Below, one piece after another: positions 55,482 to 64,000 of a stretch of 64,000 nt of DNA. The notes below the pieces were generated by a model. The model saw only the letters and a program-made list of their open reading frames with translations. It was not told the origin of the DNA and searched no databases. How positions within the stretch are numbered: the stretch's first letter is position 1; each line of letters begins with the position of its first letter. The stretch comes from Erythrophleum ivorense (lineage: Eukaryota; Streptophyta; Magnoliopsida; Fabales; Fabaceae), in the NCBI GenBank assembly GCA_026724425.1, contig JAIUCV010000283.1, forward strand, positions 186,001 to 250,000. Reading direction: 5' to 3'. Both the position numbers and the translations under genes were made by a program.

Positions 55482-58400
55482 CTAACCACCATACGGTAAA
55501 CTGCTCAAAACCAAACATTAAACCAGTTAATTCTTTTGAGGATGATTCAGCTATAGTATATGACTACAAACATTAAACATTAAAACAGAGGTTTTTTTTA
55601 ATCTTGTCATCTGTCATCTGCAAATAATTGACTAACTGGTCTTTTGTAATTTAGTGCATATGCCCTTCTTTTGTAATTTATTAACAATAAAAATAAGATT
55701 TCATGTATAAGTATAATTATTAATTCAAGAAAACGAACAAAAAGAAAAGAAAAGATGAATAATTAGTTAATTACCCGAGTCTAAGGGAAGTATCGGAGCT
55801 CTCAGAGTCAACAGGAGCGCCGGTGGAGTTTCCGACGTTAGTAATGGACTCCGACGAGTGTCCTTCCTCGTACACGGCGGTGTTCTCCGATTCAACACCA
55901 CCGAGTCTTTCATGCACATCATTACATATCTACACAATAACCAAACAAAAGCCCCAAATTTAACATTAAAACCAAAATAAAATACAAAACTCGAAATAAT
56001 ACGCACGTACTTGCATGCCAAGTCGCTCGTTCTCTTCCGTTAGTTGTGTTCCCTGCAAAATCAAGATTAAAAAAATAGGAAAAGACAATAAAAATCATGA
56101 AGTTCTATAATTATTTGCATTTTTTGGGATAAGATTATTTACATTTTGTGTTTTTAATGGTACCAAATTTCTTGGTTTTTTCTAGAGATCTATTAATTGC
56201 AGGATTAGCAAATTTTGACATGAAGTCTCTCACAAGCAAACTTATTTTCGACCAAACCAAACCAAACCAAACAAAATGAAAAGAAGGAAAAAAGCATATT
56301 AAAACTTTGTAAATATCGTCCAAGATAGAAGATAATTTTTACTAAGAACCTGAACCAAACCGTATCAAACTGAATCAAACGAGATTATGATCTCTTTCAG
56401 TATCTCTATTCCATCAAACCACACCAAAAAAAAAAAAAAAAAAATCTAAAAACCTTAGAAAACTGAACCAAAACCATGCACACTCTCTCTAAGACCAACT
56501 AGCTAGAAGTCAAATCCTAGAGACTCAACTAGCTTTAAATGTTTACCATTAGATTTAAGACACTTCTCAACCTCGCTAATCATTTGGTTTATCTCTTTAT
56601 CTCAAAGTAAGATTATGTTATCGACGCTCGGAGTTTGTAGCCTAGTCATTAGTGGTTCAAACTTAAGAATGTGCTTGTGTGAGTTGTATACGATAAAATA
56701 AAGAATATGTAATAGACAAAAGGGTAAGAAGCGTACTTGCTGCCTCAGACGCTTGTTCTCATCCATCAACTGCATTCCCTAAACACCAAAAGAAAAAAAA
56801 AAGGAAAATTTCAATCTCGAAATTAATAAAATTATATGAATCAATAAGCAAGTATAGGTTAAACGATATTTCGATTCTTACTTTTTTCTGAAGGTCACTG
56901 ATCTCACTCATGATCTTCCCACTCTGCAACAACATCTTATAATAGTTAGTGACATGGTCATAAGCTTAGAGAGATCTTATTCATGGTATCATAACGTCAA
57001 TCTGTTAAAAACCTTTGTTTCAATCACGCGGGTCAAACCAGATTCAAGTGCCTTTTCCAGCTGTTGCAGTTCTTCAATGTTAAGTCCTTGAAGTTCCTCT
57101 CCTCTCATTTGCCTAAATATATGATTATATGGTTGCACAAAATAAAAACATGTACAGATAAAAAGTAACATTTATTTCAAATTCATAGAGAATATGCATA
57201 TATAGTGTACCTTAGTCGGTGACTCTTGTCCGCAATTTCTTTGCTCAACCGGGCGTGGTCGCTGTTCTCAACCAGCTAACAGAAAAATATTGACTTAAGC
57301 TTTTAATCAAATCCATAATGATCTAATCTCGAAACCTCTACACATGACTCTACATGTAAAAACGATTATAAAGTATGAACCAAACTATCAATATGTATAT
57401 ATATATATAAAGTATGAACCAAATAGTATTTCAAGTAATTTCTATACTCTTAGTTCATTTGGATCGAGTAATTCTGTGTGAGTTCGATTTCGTTAAAATG
57501 TAGTCTAATCATATGCAATAAATATAATGCTTTAGGCTTATCAGTATATAATGTTTAAACTTTTAAGTGATTCTTGATCAATCTTTTGAACATGAGGATG
57601 CATTAATCTTAAATAGGTAATTAAATATAGCTATACGATTATTGGCAAGTTGCAGAAATCGCGAAAGAGTTTGGTGAATTTGAGAATGTAGCTAACCTGT
57701 AACTCAAGAGATGGCTGATCCAGCTTCTCCAAGTTCTTTGACTGCAAGTTGTGCCTCTCTAATATTTCCCTCATGCTTCATCATAAAATGCAAACACATT
57801 TTAATAAATATATTAATAATATAAGACTGTAACAAATAACAATGATCTTCTCATAGGTATGTTATAAATAGCTAACTTGTTGATATCTCCCTGTGTATTA
57901 GTATATAATTAGATATAAACATCCAAAATGTAAATTCAGAAGATACAAAACCTAATCCACAAAACATAGTTTAGTTTCAAAACATACATTATTTCATGTT
58001 AAACACTGTCGGTTACATATATATATATATATATGTATATATGTATATATGTATATATATCTATATATCTATATATCTATATATCTATATATATATATCT
58101 GTGACTCAGTGGATAGATGTCCCCGATTATAGGAACTGAACTGAAAACTCGTGGGTCAGAAATCCAAAATTGTATCTTGATGATATGATAAGTCATTTTA
58201 GATTCCCAATATCTATGACTTTTCCCAATACTAATAGAGATTCTAACCTGTTAAAAAGTTTCATTAATCACTTCTTCAGAAAAAAATACTTTCCAAAAGT
58301 TTTATACATCCACATATATCTAGATATCTCCTAAATTCCTAATGTTATGTGCTCACCACATATTTCTAAATAAATAAGACATTGATGGCTTCCATATATC

Positions 58401-58930
58401 ATCCACAATATATCTACATACATATATTTATGCAACACAAAAATATAGAGCATTTATGCAGATTATTAAGATTAACATTACATCGAATATTACTGTACTT
58501 AGAGACCTTATTTTTGCCTAAATAAAGAGTTTACTATAGTTTTATCTACGTCATTTTTGGTCATTAAGAAAATATCCTCCAACTTTTTTATATAAAATAA
58601 CTAGTGGTCCAATAAGGTTTGATACAGTAAACTTATTTGTATCACATATTATTTACATCTAAAACTCTAGGCTCTGGATCTAGACACGATTCCTTCAAAG
58701 AGTTTGAGAAATCTAATGAGATGGATATAGCTAGAGTGAAGTTGAGACCTGGAGCTGCAAAACTCAAAGAGCTTTCCGGTGGAAGAGAAGATGATGAGAG
58801 CGACATCTGCGTCGCAGAGAACAGAGAGCTCTTCAGCTTTTTTGAAAAGTCCTCTTCTTCGTTTCGAAAACGTTACTTGTCTCGCGGTTGCGTTGTCTAT
58901 CTTCCTGATCTGAATCTTCTCTCTCGCCAT
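55482..58930 (-). CDS. SVP: SHORT VEGETATIVE PHASE, MIKC MADS-box floral repressor
   Basis: Nine exons (58749-58930, 57697-57775, 57211-57275, 57013-57112, 56882-56923, 56737-56778, 56011-56052, 55775-55929, 55482-55500) give 241 residues. MADS domain 1-60 (MAREKIQIRKIDNATARQ...). The K-box runs from about 87 through three 42-bp exons (MRGEELQGLNIEELQQLEKA). The C-terminus ends LRLGLPYGG, with an LxLxL (EAR-like) repression motif. SVP represses FT and SOC1 with FLC/FLM in the ambient-temperature and autonomous pathways, and later helps specify the floral meristem. The final coding exon is just 19 bp, and the junction LRLG|LPYGG is clean. Intron 1 (57776-58748) has a long TA/TC microsatellite; intron 7 (55930-56010) is short. 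Confidence 0.96.
58018..58101. repeat. TA-rich microsatellite in SVP intron 1
   Basis: About 84 bp of (AT)n interrupted by regular G and C substitutions, forming ATATATGT and ATATATCT subarrays. It is likely length-polymorphic. Confidence 0.95.
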
Positions 58931-59942
58931 CACAAAAGGAGAGGAAAGAAAACCCTAGGAAAAGAAGTTGGATTTGATATTGATGAACAGAAGCAAGATC
59001 TTGAATTAAGATTCAAGAATGAGTGGTGATTAAAGAGAAAGTAAAGAGAGAGAGGAAGAAGAAGAAACCAGAAGGAAAATTGTGAGAGAGAGGAGAGAGA
59101 TAATTTTGCTAAAAAGGGAGACTTTAAAGAAGAGAGAGAGAGTGACAAGACGACTGAAATGGAAAGTAAATCGTGTTCTTTTTGCTAAATTTAGAAGAAT
59201 AATATGATTTTCAAGACAGTAAAAACCCTAGATTTTGAAGGATTTGAAAGATTGGAAATCAAAACATTGTGAGAATTAGATCTAGATGATAATTCCACAA
59301 GGAAAATTAAGAATTACGATAAAGAGGATCAAACAAAACTTAGAAAGAAGAAAATAAAAGGAGAAAAAGCTAAAGGAATATATAAAAAATTTAAACCTCC
59401 ACCTCAATTGTTAATGAGAGAAGTACACATGAAAGGGTTTTGATTGGTGAAGATGAGATATTTTCCAGAGAGGGATTTTTTTTTAATAATATTATCAACA
59501 TGATGGGGTTTCTTAAATGATTATTTTTGGAAGGAGAAAGATTTTTATTTTATTTTATTTATATCATATGGATATTGGTTTGTGTGTGGTGGTTATTGGA
59601 TATGGTGAAGAAATAGGATTTACAAATCTCCAATGAGATGAGAGAGAGGAGATAAGTGTGTGTTAGGGTCAGTGGGGAATTTCTTTTTATAGGGAAGCAT
59701 AAAATGAGTTGTCTCACTTTGTCACTTACACTCTGGTAACTTATTTCGTCGTATTTGCTGTAAAAAATTAAAAACTCTGTAAAATTTCAGGGACTAAAAT
59801 GTAAACTAGTATTTCTTTACATTTGAAATTACAATGAAAATTTTTCATTCATTTTGACATTTTATTACATAACTTCGTATTTGCATAAAGCCGTTTCTGA
59901 CAATATATTGGCTAAAAATATATTTTGTTTTTTATTGATGAA
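58931..59942. other. SVP leader and promoter
   Basis: GA-rich on the plus strand (58931-59150, CT-rich on the SVP sense strand), then AT-rich. No other coding region supported. A Helitron sits immediately upstream, its end about 1 kb from the start codon. Confidence 0.55.
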
Positions 59943-61960
59943 TCTATACTATATAAAAGTTGAGGCTAAATGCCTCTAAGGGTGTCCACATCAGCTTTTT
60001 AAGTTTTTTAAAACCAATTAAATTATGCCAAATCAACATCTCTAAAATTAAGAAATTTTCCAAATTTTAAACAACCAATAATATTTTTCTATATCATCAT
60101 CTAAGATTAAGAAATTTTCCAAATTTTAGATTTGAAATATCAATAGATATAAGAAAAACATGTATAAGTTTTAGTAAAAAATCTACTTAGATTTATATTA
60201 GGAAAATTTCTTAATTTAAGATAATGGTTTTAATTACATAAATAATCACTGAAATTGTTTAACAAATAAGAAAGAACAAATTTATAAAGCATATATATAT
60301 TTTATATGTGGACACTCTAAATAACTTATGGATCGATATCAAACTAAAAAAACTTATGTTAAAATTATTTTACAAATTTCAACATAAAATTAATATTTTA
60401 CAAGAGAAATGGAGCCATGTAAAATTTTAATGGTGAAGAATAACTTATACAAATAAGAAAGAAAAAAAAGTTGAAGATCAAAACAGACACAAAGAAGAAG
60501 AGTAAGAACATACAACCGAAGAAAAGCGAAAAACGAATATATTGAATTGCGAAGACAAAATAGAAACCAAAGAAGGCAAAGATGAATAAGAAAAAACCTG
60601 ATAAAAAATTGCAAAGAAAAAATTGAAAAGGAAATCGAATAAGAACGAAGGAGAAGAAACTAAACAAAAACAAAAAACTTGCCAATCTAAAGAGGAAAGC
60701 GAATAAGAACGAAGGAGACGAAAAAAAAAAAAGAATAAAAAAGAAGCGCAAAGACGAAGAAAAATAAATGCAAAGATGAGTGAAAATGAAGAAAAAACCA
60801 TATAAGAAAAAAGACAAAGAATAAATCAAAATAGAAGAGATCGACTGAATAAGAATGAATCAAAGAAAATTAAAAACATAAAAACAAGAACGAAGAAGAA
60901 AATAAAAAACAATGATATATGTCGATTAGCTTCTCTTCATTTAGGTTTTATAACCGTAGAAAACCTACCAAAATATTAGCTTATCTTCTAGCTTTAATTT
61001 GTTTATACGTACATTTTATTTTTTAAGTTTGATTTGGTGTATCAGATAATGAAAATATATTCTACATAGGATTAAAGAGATTTATGCTAAAATATGTACC
61101 AGAAGAACAAAAAGAAAAGAAGTAAATGAAGAAAATGGAGGACGAAGATAGCAAAAAACAATGCCATAAAAGAAACCAAAAAGATAAGGCTAAAGAAGGA
61201 AACCAAATAAAAGATGAAACCGAAAAATAAGAAATTGAAAGCTATGCGTAACTATATCTCTATGATCGCATAAATTAAATTAGTTATATATATTGTTATT
61301 AGACATTGCTTATTACATGTGTGAATATGTAATTGTACCATCTCTAGCTTAATTTTGTTTTCGTGAATCTTTTTCATTTTTAAGTTTGGTTGGGTGTATC
61401 AGATAATTGAATTTTTACTCTACATCAGATTAAATTTAAAGAGAACTACAATAAAACTATTTATAAAAGGGATCAAGTTCTCGAGAATAATCAAGAAAAA
61501 TAAAGAGAAGAAGCTAAACAAAAAAAATATAGCAAACTCTTAGCAACTTCGACCGCATGAACTAATCATAGAAAAAAATATGAACAAGAACTAAGACGAT
61601 GACAAAAATAAGAAGAAACATTTAAAAAAAACGAAGACAATGATATCAAAGAATGAGCACAAAAGATAAACAAACAAATAACAAAGATGAAGAAGGAGAC
61701 CGAATAAGAAATTGTAAGGACAAAGAACTGAAAAGGAAGGAAGACGAGGAATAATAAAGATGAAGAACAAAAAAAAGAAAAAACAGTCAAATAAAGAGCG
61801 AAAATAAAGGAAAAAAAACTAAAAAACGAAACAAAATAAGAGAAATAAGAACATTGATTCACTACAATCAATCATGCTACCAATGAAAAAAGCTTATGAA
61901 TAAAAATATTTAATCAAATTATTAATACAGACCCGCGCGTAGCGCGGGTGAAAAACCTAG
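59943..61960 (+). mobile_element. non-autonomous Helitron, about 2.0 kb
   Basis: Starts TCTATACTATATAAAAG at 59943 directly after an A and ends CTAG at 61957-61960 directly before a T, with no target duplication: the Helitron insertion signature. The 3' hairpin CCCGCGC-GTA-GCGCGGG (61932-61948) stands 8 nt before CTAG. No Rep/helicase coding is present, so it depends on an autonomous partner. Internal sequence is strongly purine-rich on the plus strand (60415-60910, 61080-61250, 61480-61850). It also has an internal duplication around GTGTATCAGATAAT (61039 and 61396). The Phe/Ser-rich minus-strand frames at 60390-60829 and 61566-61871 are composition artefacts. Confidence 0.92.
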
Positions 61961-62202
61961 TGAAGAATAATGTTTCGAATCCGCCACCAACTAGAGTACA
62001 CAATACATCTAATAAAAAAAAAGAATTCAAAAACAGAGGTTATAAATTCATGTTTGGTCCGCTTGCATCCAAGACCGGCTTTGATACTGCACTAACTTCA
62101 TTAACCGAACCAACCATTAGTTTCAATCGCCCCAATCATTCCATAGACTATAAAAGGAAAGAAAAAAATATGATAACAGAAAAAGATTAGGGATTCTTGG
62201 AA

Positions 62203-63433
62203 TCCTACAATATATTAAAGAGGAAGCTATTTTGCTGATGTGTCAGTTTCTCCTTTATTCTGAGTTTTTTTTTTTTTATTATTCTAACTAAATACTCTAA
62301 ACCAAAAAATATCCGACCCAACTTTGTTGGTAAAACACGCGGATCCTCATCACTTAAATCAGACCGACATACAAATTTAATTCATTCGGTTTGTAGTTCA
62401 ATTTTGAAAATCGATACTTGGATTACAAGAAATTCCAACCCGACCCAATTATTGTAGAAACAACGCGGATCCTTTTGAACTTAAACCATACCAATCTAAT
62501 TACCAATTCGATTCTTGACCACGAAAGGATAAATTTGCACAGCAAGACTTTATCAAAGTATTTAATGTGGTTCTTTCTAAAATTAGTGGATATTCTTCCT
62601 CAAGTTTGATTCGCTTTCCTAATTCACCTACTTCACAATTACTTTTGACTCAAAATAAAGTGCATGATTATTGTGTATATGGACGTTTTAATTGCATTGC
62701 TTTGCTTGATTATTTTTATTCCTTTTTTCTATGAAAATATTATATCAAAAATATACCACTTATTAACGTGATTATTAGTTACCATGTTCTTACTAGCGTA
62801 ATTTATGTGAGTAATATTCTAAAATTACGTACCCTAAAAAAAGTTTGGTACCACCTGTCTCTATATAAACGAGTCACCACTGATAACGTCTAATCATCTT
62901 TCACAGCAATAGATTTAACCTACTATGTACCTACCGTCTCTGTATGATCACTTTATAATCAACTCCAGCACCACTTCAAATTTGCATTATTTTGTTATTG
63001 TTTTCTCCTTTTCGTTTTATTTCAGTTTCATTTGGGATGGTTATTTTCTCCATTTCGTTTTCTCCTAGAATATTATATATTGTTATTATGTCTTATGAAT
63101 AATTTTCTCTTTTCTGCTTTGCAGGCCATATGTGACCAGGTAATTCTGAAACGACAAAAAAACAGTGAGAAAGTTTGCAAGAGTGCGGCATCTATATTCT
63201 CAATTCGCAGGGCAACTAAGAAGAGAAGCTGAAGAGGTTAAATGACCATTTTCATGATCATATCTAACTCACTTCATTTGTTGAGAGCAAGTTATTTGAA
63301 ATAGATATTAGTTTCTGTTAACTCAAATCTGATTCTTCACTCCAAACATATTTAAAGTTCACATTACCTGATTCTTCCTTACTTTTAATATCGTATAATA
63401 TGATTTTAATTTGGTCTAATATGATTAAGCAAA
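62203..63433 (+). mobile_element. Helitron 5' end (first of two), no 3' end found
   Basis: A|TCCTACAATATATTAAAGAGGAAGC begins at 62203 and fits the 5' terminus of a Helitron family. I find no hairpin plus CTRR before 63433. The region contains ordinary AT-rich sequence and a small open frame (63032-63232) without a recognisable product. Confidence 0.5.
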
Positions 63434-64000
63434 TCCTACAATATATTAAAGAAGAAGTTGTTTTGCTTACGTGGCGAACTCACAATTTTTTTGACCATTT
63501 TTGATTTTTTTAATTAAATTATTTCTCCTTTTTGGATAAACACGCGGACTTACTACTGGGTCGGATTTTTTTCCGTTCATTAGACTTTTATGAAGCTGTT
63601 TGCTGGGCTTATCTTATTTAGTTTATCATATTGGGTTTTGTAGCATTCCGATATTGAGGTTTCGTTCTTTCTTCCCAAGCCCAACAATTTCCTCAATTCT
63701 TTTTATATTTAAGACAATATCTCTTTTTTCTTGCCTTATTCGCAAGATTCTTATTACATTTACCCTATATCTGTTTTCCTTCCATGCAAGAACACGAGAT
63801 TACAATTCTTCGTCAAGGTCTCTATATTATGGTAACATTCAATTAGTGCTCTTGTTAAAGTTCATATATTATTACCTAAACTTTTATTCATAATAAAACT
63901 TTATTTCCTTCCCATAATATTCAATTTACTAAATTTTACATAGCAAATATTATATTTACCTTCTTCGTCAAGTAAATTACTTGGTTCCTATTCTGGTCTC
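63434..64000 (+). mobile_element. Helitron 5' end (second), continues beyond the window
   Basis: A|TCCTACAATATATTAAAGAAGAAGT begins at 63434, almost the same 5' terminus as at 62203. No 3' end before the window edge. Either a tandem or nested insertion of one family. Confidence 0.5.

Noticed and set aside
60390..60829. Phe/Ser-rich minus-strand open frames
   Set aside because: Products of the purine-rich strand of the Helitron; three overlapping frames are open at once and none resembles a protein.
61566..61871. Phe/Ser-rich minus-strand open frame
   Set aside because: Same cause: a purine-rich Helitron segment with no domain or start context.

Overview
This window is plant nuclear DNA from the mustard family (Brassicaceae), very close to Arabidopsis. 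It is AT-rich, its genes are split by short GT-AG introns, and the deduced proteins are recognisable orthologues of one Arabidopsis chromosome 2 neighbourhood (my recollection: AT2G22540 to AT2G22660), read here in reverse order. The extra transposons and the expanded glycosyltransferase cluster suggest a relative such as another Arabidopsis or a neighbouring genus; the species cannot be fixed from the sequence alone.

Layout. 1-1869 (-): 5' part of a DUF1399/glycine-rich-domain gene, cut by the window edge. 3023-3777 (-): BRK1, the small SCAR/WAVE subunit. 4797-7547 (-): an AGL17-type MADS-box gene. 7.8-18.2 kb: a large gene-poor gap with a LINE remnant, a solo LTR with a perfect target-site duplication (14831-16141) and AT-rich filler. 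18499-24230 (+): a secreted rhamnogalacturonate lyase in 15 exons. 24702-29779 (-): a kinesin-14 with an N-terminal malectin-like domain, 19 exons, two of whose introns appear to be GC-AG. 30242-32809 (-): a five-KH-domain RNA-binding protein. 35.2-47.3 kb: a cluster of UGT91A1-type glycosyltransferases with four full-length intronless genes (two minus, two plus), one clear pseudogene and smaller relics, interspersed with repeats. 44911-44983 (-): tRNA-Ala(CGC), with a broken copy at 48604-48666. 48857-50069 (+): nicotinamidase NIC1, with two fragmentary NIC1 copies inside the UGT cluster. 50714-53703 (-): NET2-type actin-binding coiled-coil protein. 55482-58930 (-): SVP, the MADS-box floral repressor. 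59.9-64 kb: Helitrons.

The genes do not form one pathway. They are a conserved syntenic block containing two MIKC MADS genes (AGL17 and SVP, both tied to flowering time in Arabidopsis), two cytoskeletal regulators (BRK1, NET2D), a motor protein, a wall-pectin lyase and NAD salvage. The actively evolving part is the 35-49 kb interval. There a UGT91A1-tRNA-NIC1 unit was duplicated and partly inverted, after which different parts decayed in different copies: the intact tRNA lies beside a dead NIC1 fragment, and the intact NIC1 beside a dead tRNA. The UGT copies also carry distinct changes in their sugar-donor (PSPG) motif, and one has an array of four TGACG motifs upstream.

Exon coordinates were derived by hand from splice sites and reading-frame continuity. 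In every complete gene the exon lengths sum to an open frame. No database search was run; orthologue names come from recognising the protein sequences.
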